45,103 nucleotides of DNA from Candidatus Helarchaeota archaeon (GCA_029838215.1 JALGVI010000015.1:1-45103); one strand, 5' to 3'; numbered from the stretch's first letter, positions 1 to 8,181 are shown. Notes: generated by a model from the sequence alone, not told the origin. Program-made: numbers and translations.

Positions 1-1820
1 GGTAATATTGGTCGTTCGGGGGGTTCATCGGGAGTGGATTCTTCAGGAATATCTGTGAAAGTGCCTATTATAACGTGATAAGTTGTAATGTTACCAGTTC
101 CTGTAGATGTATCTGCATAAACCAATAACCCAGTTTTCTTCTCATATATTAGAGTGGTATTTTGAAATAATTGTCCTGATGCGGAGTTGTTTAGCTGATC
201 CACTCGAAATTTGATGTGAGTAACATTTTCACGCCAGTAGTATTCTTGGAATTGATATCCATATCCTTCAGCAATGGTTTTTTGGTCCATGAATACTTGC
301 TTATTTTTGGTCCAGTCGTTCCAAGTCATTAGACCGAATTGAGCGTTCATGTAACCGAGGTTTAAGTTAATTCCAATCTCCTTTTGGTTTGCATTGGTAT
401 AAGTTTCATTCCCTATTTTCACCATGCCAGTCGTAAGGTTGTGTTTTATTCCAGATAGGGAAAAATTGAGACTCGATGAAAACCATCCTGATTTATTTGC
501 TGTATAATTTGCACGTTCGACAAAAGATCCTCCATCAACCCACGTAGCAGCATTGTCTGTAGCATTTGTATAGTATCCGGTTAACGTCCAATCAAAGAAG
601 ATGCTTGGAAATACATCGAATATGAGGTGAACCGAAACATGAGTGGAGTTACCAAAGGACGTGTCAGCATGCAATAGCACTCCAGATTGCTTGTGATATA
701 CAAGAGTCGTGTTTTGCCACGTGTCAAAATAGCTATCATTTTGGAACACATAGAAAACAACGTGCGTGGTGTTATCATAGATGCCATAATATTCGAACTC
801 GGTTCCATAGCTCGCAGCACTTTCAATTCCGTTGATGAATGCGTCTTTGTTTGAGTTCCAGTCAGTTGAAGCAATTAGACCAAACTGCGTAGGATAATAC
901 CCAAGCATTAGATTTGAACCGATTTCTTCTTGACCGACATCGTGAAAGGTCTCATTTCCGATACTCAGGTTACCAATTAATTTACCATTATTAATTTGAC
1001 CGAATGTATAGTTCACGTCAGGATTTAGAGTGCCCGTTAAGTTTGCGGAAAAATTGGCGACCGGTGACCATGAATTATCATACCATTCGATATAATTATC
1101 GGCACCTACGCTTTCGAATTTCGTGAGAGTCCAATTCAAATAGAAACTCGGGAACGTACCGATTATTAAATGGTATCCTGAATTTTGAGTGTTTGCATGA
1201 AGTAGAATTCCATTGGATTTATTGTAAATTAATGTTGTATTTTGCCAGAACCCGTATACAGAATCAGGGAGCTGTTCAACATGGAAAATAATCCAAGATC
1301 CATTGTCTATAACCCAATATGCATTAAAAGAATTTCCGTACCCTTCAGAAACGGCTTTCTGTGCCCAGAATAGGTTTTTATTCTGTTCCCAGTCAATCGT
1401 TGAAATGAGTCCAAATTGGGCACTAAAATAACCGAGCATCAAATTCGTGCCAATTTCGTATTGATCAACGCCTGCATAGGAAGAATTTCCAATTCGAATC
1501 GTTCCGTTGATGAAGCTGTCATCTTTTGCAGTCACGGTAAAATTAAGATCCGGATTTAAATCATTGGAAATATTTGCAGAATATGTTCCTTTAGGCGGAG
1601 CAAGCCAGTCGTATGCATCTGTCCAGTTTGCGGCATTATCTTGTGCAACTGTTTCATAAAGTATTATGGTCCAGTTATATGTTTCCGAAACTTGAATTTC
1701 GGCACTTGTCGTGGCGGCCACGGGAGATATTCCAATGAGTAAAGGAATTATCCCCATGAACATGGAACACACGATCAGACAGGTCAAAATAATACTTTTC
1801 TTCATTCTATTTGTTTTCAT
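1..1820 (-). CDS. Large secreted surface protein with three tandem ~182-aa repeats (3' end outside window)
   Basis: The frame stays open from an ATG at 1820 to the window edge, about 606 residues, so the C-terminus is missing. Residues 1-35 form a signal peptide (KKS, a hydrophobic core, then VAATTSAE). The rest is an ectodomain rich in Asn, Thr and Trp with many N-x-S/T sites, ending in a Pro/Glu-rich stretch (PEESTPDEPPERP) that may be a stalk before an unseen anchor. Three repeats align, each with a WT start, an NxTLIYxKxxGxLLxAxT strand and an IIGTFPSF-like end. I chose ATG 1820 because GGAG lies 9 nt upstream; ATG 1829 is in frame but touches the GGAG. It is the last gene of an operon with the DUF4430-like and ECF genes, 20 nt behind the former. 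I do not recognise the repeat family; adhesion or ligand capture is inference. Confidence 0.75.
   Translation of the reverse strand, partial: MKTNRMKKSIILTCLIVCSMFMGIIPLLIGISPVAATTSAEIQVSETYNWTIILYETVAQDNAANWTDAYDWLAPPKGTYSANISNDLNPDLNFTVTAKDDSFINGTIRIGNSSYAGVDQYEIGTNLMLGYFSAQFGLISTIDWEQNKNLFWAQKAVSEGYGNSFNAYWVIDNGSWIIFHVEQLPDSVYGFWQNTTLIYNKSNGILLHANTQNSGYHLIIGTFPSFYLNWTLTKFESVGADNYIEWYDNSWSPVANFSANLTGTLNPDVNYTFGQINNGKLIGNLSIGNETFHDVGQEEIGSNLMLGYYPTQFGLIASTDWNSNKDAFINGIESAASYGTEFEYYGIYDNTTHVVFYVFQNDSYFDTWQNTTLVYHKQSGVLLHADTSFGNSTHVSVHLIFDVFPSIFFDWTLTGYYTNATDNAATWVDGGSFVERANYTANKSGWFSSSLNFSLSGIKHNLTTGMVKIGNETYTNANQKEIGINLNLGYMNAQFGLMTWNDWTKNKQVFMDQKTIAEGYGYQFQEYYWRENVTHIKFRVDQLNNSASGQLFQNTTLIYEKKTGLLVYADTSTGTGNITTYHVIIGTFTDIPEESTPDEPPERPIL
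50..1690 (-). repeat. Three tandem protein-coding repeats, period about 545 nt
   Basis: Equivalent WT(L/I) motifs that open each repeat fall near 1678, 1135 and 590, giving a period of about 545-548 nt (182 aa). Each unit also carries an EIGxNLxLGY motif, a QFGLI/M motif and a W-x(2-4)-NK motif in the same order. The copies are diverged in DNA, so this is an old domain duplication, not a recent DNA repeat. Confidence 0.75.
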
Positions 1821-1840
1821 TTTTGTCATCTCCATTTGTA

Positions 1841-2251
1841 TCATGCTACTGCAATCCACAATACGATAGAATTATTTTGAATGGGATACATTATTGCAGC
1901 AACACTAGGAAAGAACCCATCAACGGAATAGCGCCAACCGTTGCCGTAGTAGCCATTTATGGCCCATATGTAGGCACGTCCATAGACGGGATGTGGTGTT
2001 ACCGTTGCAACTGCTTCAAGGACATCCAGAGCGTTATTGCCCTTGATGTCGTAAAACACTGCAGGGGAACTTCCATTGTTATAATCAATAGTGACCGTGA
2101 CGTTGAATGCAGAATAGGTGCCATCACCGTTTGGTGGGTTACTCAAGGAAAGAAGCGTGTTTTGATACATGAAATAAATGACGGCGGGCGGAACGATGGC
2201 AGTAATAATTATTCCTGTCAAGATAACAATGATTATCTTTTCTTTTTCCAT
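1841..2251 (-). CDS. Membrane-anchored DUF4430 (transcobalamin C-terminal-like) protein
   Basis: This 136-aa protein has one N-terminal hydrophobic segment (residues 5-28) and a small outside domain. The region GRAYIWAINGYYGNGWRYSVDG followed by NNSIVLWIAVA has the W-x-Y-x-VDG and late S-I-V-L-W pattern of the DUF4430/transcobalamin C-terminal-like fold. In bacteria that fold is often encoded beside ECF transporter S-components and is linked to vitamin capture. Here it lies 11 nt downstream of such an S-component, which supports the assignment. It probably presents a ligand to the transporter at the outer face of the membrane. The ligand (cobalamin or another vitamin) cannot be read from the sequence. 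Confidence 0.65.
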   Translation of the reverse strand: MEKEKIIIVILTGIIITAIVPPAVIYFMYQNTLLSLSNPPNGDGTYSAFNVTVTIDYNNGSSPAVFYDIKGNNALDVLEAVATVTPHPVYGRAYIWAINGYYGNGWRYSVDGFFPSVAAIMYPIQNNSIVLWIAVA

Positions 2252-2262
2252 TTTCTCCCACG

Positions 2263-2952
2263 TTACTTTGCTATGAATTTATTGATGCGAATGATTACTT
2301 GAGGAGCTACAAGACCAAAGAGGAGTGAATTACACACGACATGGATGATTGTATAAGGGATTTGAGCAATGTAGATAAAAAAAATCAAGTTGGGAGTTAT
2401 TAGTTGAAATGGATAGAAAAACACGCTACTAAGAGCAGAACCGAGATCGTATAAGAGTGTAAGGCTTGCACCGAGGATTGCGTATTTATAAACGGTCCAA
2501 GCGCTGTATTTAATCTCCGAGTCGGGATTTTTTTTACGAATTCGTCCCAGAAGACCTCCAACTACTGCAACAAAAACATACAGGGTGAGTAATATTACAA
2601 GTGTGGGAAGGGGGGCGACACCCCATGGATTGAAGCTATGAAAGATGAGTGAAGAAATAGCAGCCATGGGGCATCCAACGCTCATTCCAAATAAGAAAGA
2701 GGTAATGAAAATGGTCAAGGTAAGGATTTCAACATTAGGAAGGAATACTAGAGCGTATGACCCCCCAATTCCCGTTGCAGTCAGAATGGCTATGAGAGAA
2801 ATTTGTAAAGCAACATTTTTTTTTCGTTCGAATTTTATTTCTTTTTCAAGTGTAGTCTTGTTTTGAATTTTATCAATAATGGGATCTTTTTTATCCTTGT
2901 CAGGGTTAGACTCTAAGGAAGGAACTCTTGTTATTTTAAATTTTTCATCCAT
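2263..2952 (-). CDS. ECF transporter S-component (substrate-binding membrane subunit)
   Basis: The 229-aa protein has a charged cytoplasmic N-terminus (about 45 residues) followed by five or six hydrophobic segments. The stretch SFLFGMSVGCPMAAISSLIFHSFNPWG, then a long hydrophobic helix ending GGLLGR, is typical of ECF S-components in which helices 2-3 precede a Pro-Trp loop. It would bind a vitamin-like substrate and dock on a shared energising module (EcfT plus two ATPases), which is not in the window. It is the first gene of the operon with the DUF4430-like and surface proteins. A TATA-like box and a tandem repeat lie just upstream. Confidence 0.7.
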   Translation of the reverse strand: MDEKFKITRVPSLESNPDKDKKDPIIDKIQNKTTLEKEIKFERKKNVALQISLIAILTATGIGGSYALVFLPNVEILTLTIFITSFLFGMSVGCPMAAISSLIFHSFNPWGVAPLPTLVILLTLYVFVAVVGGLLGRIRKKNPDSEIKYSAWTVYKYAILGASLTLLYDLGSALSSVFFYPFQLITPNLIFFIYIAQIPYTIIHVVCNSLLFGLVAPQVIIRINKFIAK

Positions 2953-2983
2953 GTCTTGACACCATTGATAAGATTTTAGGGGG

Positions 2984-3046
2984 TTGGATAATCTTGCCAG
3001 TTGGATAATCTAGCCAATTACTTTGATACAAAAAACATATATAAAG
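2984..3046 (-). promoter_or_regulatory. TATA-like box and tandem 16-bp repeat before the ECF operon
   Basis: Two copies of TTGGATAATCTWGCCA (plus-strand sense) lie at 2984-2999 and 3001-3016 with one mismatch and a 17-bp period. A TATA-like CTTTATATATG sits upstream on the minus strand at 3046-3036. The start point expected about 25 nt downstream of the box falls in or beside the repeat, so bound protein would block transcription. This is a candidate operator for vitamin-responsive control; the regulator is unknown. Confidence 0.55.
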
Positions 3047-3104
3047 ATATCGAGTGATTTAGATTCTTGATTCTAAAATGAGAAGAAATAAAACAATGAC
3101 AAAG

Positions 3105-3749
3105 TCATAGATTTAGAAGACTATAGGCTGCAGCCCAAGCACCCATTATGGCTTTCTCCTCAGAGTTGCCCATTCCAACAATGATAACATCGTCAGGTTT
3201 TACTTGCAAAATTTCTTTTAATCTTGCTACTAATTTGGGATTTGATTTCTCTAGATCTTCAGCAATTCCGGGCATGGAAAATTTGTTATTTTTAAATAAA
3301 ATCGTTAAAGCACCCGAAGCATCGATTCTAAGGGCAGCAGTGGTCTGTTCAAGACCAGATTTTAAATTTTTGCTACCGTTTCGCACAATGAGGATGGCAT
3401 TAAATCCTGCGAGGGAAGTGTCTTTTGGGACATCAACTAAGATTGGATCAAATGGGATGTTTTTTTCGAATGCTTTTACAGTTTCATTTCCCAATTCTGT
3501 TAAAAGGAGACCTTTTACAGTTGTTTCTATTAAATTCAAACTTTTAATGATCTTTATCAGGGTTCTTATTGATCCTGCACCTAGATTAATTTCTTCTTGG
3601 AGTTTATTTCGTCCGATAGGAGCTTTTTTTGAAATAATTCGTAGGACACGTTCAAAATGATATATGTTATAGGAAGATCTTGGACCTGCAGGACGATTTG
3701 CCAAAATATTTTTAATGTCGGTGCGAGAAATATATTTTCCACTTTTCAC
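3105..3749 (-). CDS. Winged-helix regulator, DUF4443-like
   Basis: The 214-aa protein starts with a winged-helix DNA-binding region: residues 30-90 hold FERVLRIISKKAPIGRNKLQ, then GAGSIRTLIKIIKSLNLIE and a GLLLTELG wing. The C-terminal half (about 110-214) is an alpha/beta domain with ALRIDASGALTILF, MPGIAEDLEKSNP and DDVIIVGMGNSEEKAIMGAWAAA. It matches my memory of archaeal proteins labelled DUF4443, where a ligand-sensing domain follows the helix-turn-helix. It stands alone between the ECF operon and cofH, both on the same strand. The effector and targets are unknown. The N-terminal basic stretch NRPAGPRSSYN may contact DNA or RNA. Confidence 0.55.
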   Translation of the reverse strand: MKSGKYISRTDIKNILANRPAGPRSSYNIYHFERVLRIISKKAPIGRNKLQEEINLGAGSIRTLIKIIKSLNLIETTVKGLLLTELGNETVKAFEKNIPFDPILVDVPKDTSLAGFNAILIVRNGSKNLKSGLEQTTAALRIDASGALTILFKNNKFSMPGIAEDLEKSNPKLVARLKEILQVKPDDVIIVGMGNSEEKAIMGAWAAAYSLLNL

Positions 3750-3823
3750 GAAATTTCCCCTGATACTATATCAACGAGTGATTATTTTTATTGGTGAGTT
3801 TTAAAGATATATTTTCAGCTCCT

Positions 3824-4987
3824 TCAAGAAGAATTTTGTGCAGGAATAGGCTGGAGATAATCATAAGTCGTAGAGCGTTGAATTGGAATGCGATTTATTT
3901 CTTGGATGAGTGCCCGGATCTGAGATACTTCAAGAGATTCACCATAAATAGCTCCGGCACTTCTGGAGATATTTTCTTCCATTAAAGTACCTCCAAAATC
4001 GTTTGCTCCAACCTGTAGACCCTTTTGTGCAAGTTGTGGTCCGAGTTTTACCCAAGAAACCTGTATGTTTTTTACGTTGTGCAGGAATAGCCTTGAGATT
4101 GCGATTAACTTGAGATGATCTGTCGGATTCTTGATGTCTCCGTGAACATTTGCTTGGAGCTCTAAAGCATTGTTCAAATTGATGAATGCCAGCGGGATGA
4201 ATTCTGTAAAACCAGCTGTTCGGTCTTGAATGTCTCTTATGATTTTTAGATGTTGGATTCGTTCCTCAGCCGTTTCGACGTGTCCATATAGCATGGTGGC
4301 AGTGGTAGGAATTTTAAGTTGATGAGCCGTGCTAATGACTTCAATCCAAGATTTCACGCTAATTTTTTCGGGACAAATCAAGTTTCGCACGCGATCAACC
4401 AAAATTTCAGCGGCGGTTCCCGGGATCGAGTCAAGACCCTCTTTTTTAAGTAGTTGAAGAGCCGTCTTTATTGATAATCCGCTTCGTTGAGCTCCTGTAT
4501 AAATTTCCATTGGTGAAAAACCGTGAACGTGTATCCGGGGAACGAGACTTTTAATGGCCTTTATAATTTGAATGTAAAAATCAAGGTTAGTTTGAGGAGC
4601 AATTCCACCTTGGATGCAAACCTCAGTTGCTCCAAGCTCCCATGCTTCTTTCGCCTTTCGTTGTATTTCAGGAATTGATAGAAAAACACCTTTATTACTT
4701 GATGGATCTTCGGAATAGGCGCAGAATTTGCATCGAATCGTGCACTGGTTTGTAAAATTTATGTTCCTATTAAACACGTAAGTCACGATTTCTCCAACTT
4801 TGCGTTGGCGAAGTAAGTCTGCTGTCTTTAAAAGACAATCGAGCTCTTCATCTTGAACGTGCATTAATTTCAGACCATCTTTTACAGAAATCGGTCTACC
4901 ATCTAGAGCTTTATCGATTATTTCATGAACTTCGGGTTCGATCGCCTTGAGTTTGTTCTCAATTAGACTCATCGTGACTTTAGTCAA
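3824..4987 (-). CDS. cofH: FO synthase subunit 2 (5-amino-6-ribitylaminouracil-tyrosine hydroxyphenyl transferase)
   Basis: CofH is the radical-SAM subunit that joins the 4-hydroxybenzyl part of tyrosine to 5-amino-6-(D-ribitylamino)uracil, giving the intermediate CofG cyclises to FO, the F420 chromophore. The CX3CX2C iron-sulfur motif is C82-TIR-C86-KF-C89. Family hallmarks GATEVCIQGGI, HVHGFSPME, PGTAAEIL and NDFGGTLMEENIS are present, and the length (387 aa) is normal. The start is TTG at 4987, chosen because GAGG lies 7 nt upstream; an in-frame ATG at 4972 has no such site. cofG lies 18 nt upstream on the same strand, so the two are probably co-transcribed. Confidence 0.93.
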   Translation of the reverse strand: MTKVTMSLIENKLKAIEPEVHEIIDKALDGRPISVKDGLKLMHVQDEELDCLLKTADLLRQRKVGEIVTYVFNRNINFTNQCTIRCKFCAYSEDPSSNKGVFLSIPEIQRKAKEAWELGATEVCIQGGIAPQTNLDFYIQIIKAIKSLVPRIHVHGFSPMEIYTGAQRSGLSIKTALQLLKKEGLDSIPGTAAEILVDRVRNLICPEKISVKSWIEVISTAHQLKIPTTATMLYGHVETAEERIQHLKIIRDIQDRTAGFTEFIPLAFINLNNALELQANVHGDIKNPTDHLKLIAISRLFLHNVKNIQVSWVKLGPQLAQKGLQVGANDFGGTLMEENISRSAGAIYGESLEVSQIRALIQEINRIPIQRSTTYDYLQPIPAQNSS

Positions 4988-5005
4988 GAATATTCCTCGA
5001 AAAAT

Positions 5006-6184
5006 TCATCTGACAAATCCTGATTCATCGATATGAATTAAAATTTTTTCCATGACTCGCTCCGACGTGAACTCTGGAGTTATAAAGTCGGGATAAATTG
5101 GTAATCTTTCGATTAACACGCACTCATTTGCTTCCGTGATTTTCCGAAGTTTACGAATCTCGGGCCATTCATGTTCAGGATTTACATGATCTTTAGAAAT
5201 TGGAGATATTCCCCCCCAATCATGAAGTCCTGCACTGAGTAGGTCAGGAAGTCGATCTTGATTTAGGTTTGGTGGCACTTGAACGTGCATTCGGGACCCG
5301 AAAATAATTCGTGTGAGAATGATCATTGCAACCATTTCTTGCAATGCTGGTGGGTTGAAAGAAGGATTATTAATGGTCGCTTCATTATGAACAAAGTTCT
5401 GGATAATGATTTCCTGAATATGTTGATACTTCGAATGTAATTTCTTTATTTCGAATAATGAATGGATGCGTTCTTCCCAAGTCTCTCCTATTCCGATCAA
5501 GAGTCCAGTCGTGAAGGGAATTTTTAATTTTCCAGCATTTTCAATCAATTCTAATCGTGCTTGAGGAGCTTTGCCAGGGCTTTTCTCATGGGGCATTCCA
5601 GGTAGTAGTAGTCGTTCAGAAGCGTTTTCCAGCATTAGACCCATACTTGCATTGACTTCCTTTAGAGCTTTTAGTTCATCGAATGAAAGGATGCCAGGAT
5701 TACTATGAGGAAGTAAAGAATGCTGATCCAGAATTTTCTCGCATAGGTTCAAGTGATACTCATGTGTTGAATTATAGTTTCCAATTTGTTTTAATGCATG
5801 ACGAACTTTAGAGTATCGTTCTTCGGGTCGTTCCCCGAACGTGAAAAGAACTTCCTTACAACCTAATCTTGCAGATTGTTGAACGAGTTTCAAGACTTCT
5901 TGAGGTTTCATTAACCTTGCTTGAGGATCATTTGGGTCTTTTCGGAAACCACAATATGTGCATTCATTACGACATAAATTCACTAATGGAACAAACACAT
6001 TTTTAGAATAAGTAATGGGCTTTTTTTCTTGGGTGTTATCCCGTTTATCGAGTAGTTTTGCGATTTTAAAGAGCTTTGACGATGAATAGGACGTAATTAG
6101 CAATAATTCTTCCTTTGTGAGAACTTGATTTTTCAGAATTTTTTCTGTTACTTCGGTGAATTGACCATTTTTTCTGTCTTTCAT
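5006..6184 (-). CDS. cofG: FO synthase subunit 1 (7,8-didemethyl-8-hydroxy-5-deazariboflavin synthase)
   Basis: CofG is the second radical-SAM enzyme of FO formation and closes the deazaflavin ring of coenzyme F420. The CX3CX2C cluster motif is C71-RNE-C75-TY-C78, followed by GFRKDP. Other family features are LGCKEVLFTFGERPEERY, LPHSNPG, SMGLMLENASERLL and DWGGISPISKDHVNPEHEWP. At 392 aa it is full length, with about 55 extra N-terminal residues before the core. It heads the cofG-cofH pair. The Mer-like genes at 13.1-15.1 kb would use the F420 made by this pathway. Confidence 0.93.
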   Translation of the reverse strand: MKDRKNGQFTEVTEKILKNQVLTKEELLLITSYSSSKLFKIAKLLDKRDNTQEKKPITYSKNVFVPLVNLCRNECTYCGFRKDPNDPQARLMKPQEVLKLVQQSARLGCKEVLFTFGERPEERYSKVRHALKQIGNYNSTHEYHLNLCEKILDQHSLLPHSNPGILSFDELKALKEVNASMGLMLENASERLLLPGMPHEKSPGKAPQARLELIENAGKLKIPFTTGLLIGIGETWEERIHSLFEIKKLHSKYQHIQEIIIQNFVHNEATINNPSFNPPALQEMVAMIILTRIIFGSRMHVQVPPNLNQDRLPDLLSAGLHDWGGISPISKDHVNPEHEWPEIRKLRKITEANECVLIERLPIYPDFITPEFTSERVMEKILIHIDESGFVR

Positions 6185-6260
6185 GTCAAATTTTCCTGTT
6201 GACGCAATTTTATCGAATGCGATTTTACAAGAATGCCTTTCAATTTTTTTTACTCTTGAA

Positions 6261-6316
6261 TATTTTTAAATAGGATTAATGTAGATATCTATGTAGATAT
6301 CTACTTAGAAATCTAC
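6261..6316 (+). promoter_or_regulatory. TATA-like box and three contiguous 12-bp palindromic operator repeats before the PadR gene
   Basis: Three 12-bp units follow each other without gaps: GTAGATATCTAT (6281-6292), GTAGATATCTAC (6293-6304) and TTAGAAATCTAC (6305-6316). The middle one is a perfect palindrome and the others differ from it by one and two bases. A TATA-like TTTTTAAATA lies just upstream (6263-6272), so the transcription start expected near 6290-6297 falls inside the array. The PadR protein encoded 22 bp downstream is the obvious candidate to bind here and repress its own operon. Confidence 0.7.
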
Positions 6317-6337
6317 ACGTAAGGAAGACGCTAAAAA

Positions 6338-6970
6338 ATGTTTCGACGCGGTCGTTCTCGACAAGAAATTAGTCCAATTGGAATGCTTGTGCTTGGTGCT
6401 TTGAAGGATAAGCCACTTACAGGAATGAACATCATTCGCAAGTTAGATGAAGAATTCTCGGACACTGCTTTTAAAGCCAAGACTGGTACGATTTATCCAT
6501 TGCTTGAAAAATTGGAAAAAAATGAGTATATTGAGAGGAAAAACTTGCAAAGTCGTGAAAAAATTTACGCGTTGACATCAAAGGGAAAAAATCTCCTTGC
6601 AAATGCGATAAATTCCAATTTCAAGAGCGAAATGGCTTTTTCCAGCCGTTTTTTCGATTTTTTCCTCTCTACGGATTTTGTAGATTTCATATCAAGCATG
6701 ACAAAAAATGTCGCAGAAATTGGTGAGAGCATTGCTGGTCAATTTGACCATGGTTTGAAAGATTTCAAGTATAAGAATTTAAAAGCGGATATTAGGCGGC
6801 TCCAAAAACTCATCAATTATCACGAGTCTCAAATCGAGAAACACAGAATCGAAATTGAAAAAATTGAAGAAAGAATTAAGCGAAAACAATTCAAGCTTGA
6901 AAAAATTGAGAAAGAATTAGAAGAAACTGAAAAAGAAAAGAAAAAATTTCATGCTATTGAGATAGATTAG
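6338..6970 (+). CDS. PadR-family transcriptional regulator with coiled-coil tail
   Basis: Residues 13-80 are a PadR winged helix: ISPIGMLVLGALKDKPLTGM, a Y-P-L-L-E-K-L-E recognition helix and a KIYALTSKGK wing. PadR proteins are usually dimeric repressors. Residues about 140-205 form a long Lys/Glu-rich coiled coil that would hold the dimer together, longer than in many PadR proteins. The ATG at 6338 has AAGGAAG about 10 nt upstream. The hsp20 gene starts 11 nt after the stop, so the regulator and chaperone form one operon behind the 12-bp repeat array. Stress-linked autoregulation is inference. Confidence 0.85.
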   Translation: MFRRGRSRQEISPIGMLVLGALKDKPLTGMNIIRKLDEEFSDTAFKAKTGTIYPLLEKLEKNEYIERKNLQSREKIYALTSKGKNLLANAINSNFKSEMAFSSRFFDFFLSTDFVDFISSMTKNVAEIGESIAGQFDHGLKDFKYKNLKADIRRLQKLINYHESQIEKHRIEIEKIEERIKRKQFKLEKIEKELEETEKEKKKFHAIEID

Positions 6971-6981
6971 AGGTGATTTAC

Positions 6982-7413
6982 GTGTCAGGTCCAAATTTTG
7001 GAGAAGAATTTTGGCGGAGATTTGAAACGAATATTTGGAGGAAATGGTTTCCTAGAAAAAAAGTCCACTCACCATTTCATACGTGGAGGCTGATTACGGG
7101 TTTTGGATTTCCGTTTGATGCTTTGTTTAATCCAATAGAGATCGTCGAAGAAGATGATACAAAAATCATCTATCGAGTTGTTCTTCCAGGTATCTCCAGG
7201 GAGCAAATCACGTTAGGCGCGACTTCAGGAGAATTAATAATCAAGATTCATCCAACAGAAGATGAAAAGGAACGGGCAGAAGCCGAAACGTTACGGAGAG
7301 AATTGCCGAATAGCGTGGACGTGAATGAGATCTCGGCATCACTCAAATTAGGCATTTTAACGATAACAGCTTTAAAAAAAAATGCAAACCGGCGAACTGT
7401 CGCCATTGATTAG
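6982..7413 (+). CDS. Small heat shock protein, Hsp20/alpha-crystallin family
   Basis: The product is an ATP-independent holdase. The alpha-crystallin domain covers about residues 45-135: IEIVEEDDTKIIYRVVLPGI opens it and LPNSVDVNEISASLKLGILTI closes it, with the family A-x-x-x-x-G-x-L motif as SASLKLGILTI. The tail ends TVAID, where V-A-I could serve as the I/V-x-I motif used for oligomer contacts. I chose GTG 6982 because AGAGGTGAT lies about 5 nt upstream; the in-frame GTG at 6973 overlaps that site. It is co-transcribed with the PadR gene. Confidence 0.88.
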   Translation: MSGPNFGEEFWRRFETNIWRKWFPRKKVHSPFHTWRLITGFGFPFDALFNPIEIVEEDDTKIIYRVVLPGISREQITLGATSGELIIKIHPTEDEKERAEAETLRRELPNSVDVNEISASLKLGILTITALKKNANRRTVAID

Positions 7414-7421
7414 AGAAAAAA

Positions 7422-8138
7422 TCAGGAGAGTTTTACGGTCGCACTCCCTGCAATAGTTTGTCGCACGCGATGGATATGAAATTCCACGTCAGCCCCATCG
7501 TGCGTGATGTCAATTTCAATTTTCTCCTTCGGATTCGCCCAAAGCTTGATGGCACCTTCTTCCACGCTGATGTAGTTTACTTTTTTTGCCCCCATCACGT
7601 CAAACTTGATATTTTCATTTTGTTCGATGATCGTTCCTTCCTGGAAATTCACGGAGTAATTCATGCTAAGTTTGGCATTTTTCAAGTTTTTCTTGATGAC
7701 ATCGTCATTAATGGATGCATCAGTCAATGTCAATCGACCGAAAATTAATGGCGTGCGTGCGAATTGCTTTAATTCCAAGTCTATCGTTTTTTCTTCGTCA
7801 TTCTTTGCCACGACCATTGCTTCACTGATTACGATATCGCCCGGGCGGCAGCTTCCAATGAATTTTACATTCGTTGTTTTTATTTCATGTGGAGATTCAA
7901 GCCAGTCTGAAAGTTGTTGGTGAGTAAATGCTGCGAAAAATAAACCGTGTGCAATAACCCCACGAAGTCCTGCCCGCCAAGCAGCTGGATCTGACATGTG
8001 AATAGGGTTTTGGTCACCCGAGGCGTAGCCGTATTCGATTATGTTTTCTCTTGTGAACTTTTTCACGAGTGGAGCAAGCACATCTCCGACATTAACATCT
8101 TCAAAACGCGGGGGAATAGTAATCCCTCCAAAAATCAT
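7422..8138 (-). CDS. MaoC-like (R)-specific enoyl-CoA hydratase/dehydratase subunit
   Basis: The N-terminal half is a hot-dog domain with the hydratase signature ASGDQNPIHMSDPAAWRAGLRGVIAHG, including the catalytic Asp and His of D-x-N-P-I-H. The last ~90 residues form an extra domain shared with the 8182-8865 paralogue. It is the third gene of a hot-dog trio on the minus strand. The ATG at 8138 has no ribosome site, but a strong GGAGGG lies inside the frame at 8129-8124, 6 nt before an ATT at 8117. Starting at 8117 gives exactly 35 residues up to the catalytic Asp, as in the paralogue, so the true start may be ATT. It likely hydrates or dehydrates an acyl-CoA; the chain type is unknown. Confidence 0.82.
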   Translation of the reverse strand: MIFGGITIPPRFEDVNVGDVLAPLVKKFTRENIIEYGYASGDQNPIHMSDPAAWRAGLRGVIAHGLFFAAFTHQQLSDWLESPHEIKTTNVKFIGSCRPGDIVISEAMVVAKNDEEKTIDLELKQFARTPLIFGRLTLTDASINDDVIKKNLKNAKLSMNYSVNFQEGTIIEQNENIKFDVMGAKKVNYISVEEGAIKLWANPKEKIEIDITHDGADVEFHIHRVRQTIAGSATVKLS

Positions 8139-8181
8139 GTATTAAAGAAAATAATTCATTGTCACGTAAAAAAATAGAGAA

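Noticed and set aside
1811-2302. Long plus-strand frame (163 codons) opposite the DUF4430-like gene
   Set aside because: It is antisense to a gene with a clear domain, has a Cys-rich odd composition and no ribosome site.
3824-6184. CofG and CofH as one split FbiC gene
   Set aside because: Separate cofG and cofH genes are the archaeal norm; both are full length with their own cluster motifs.
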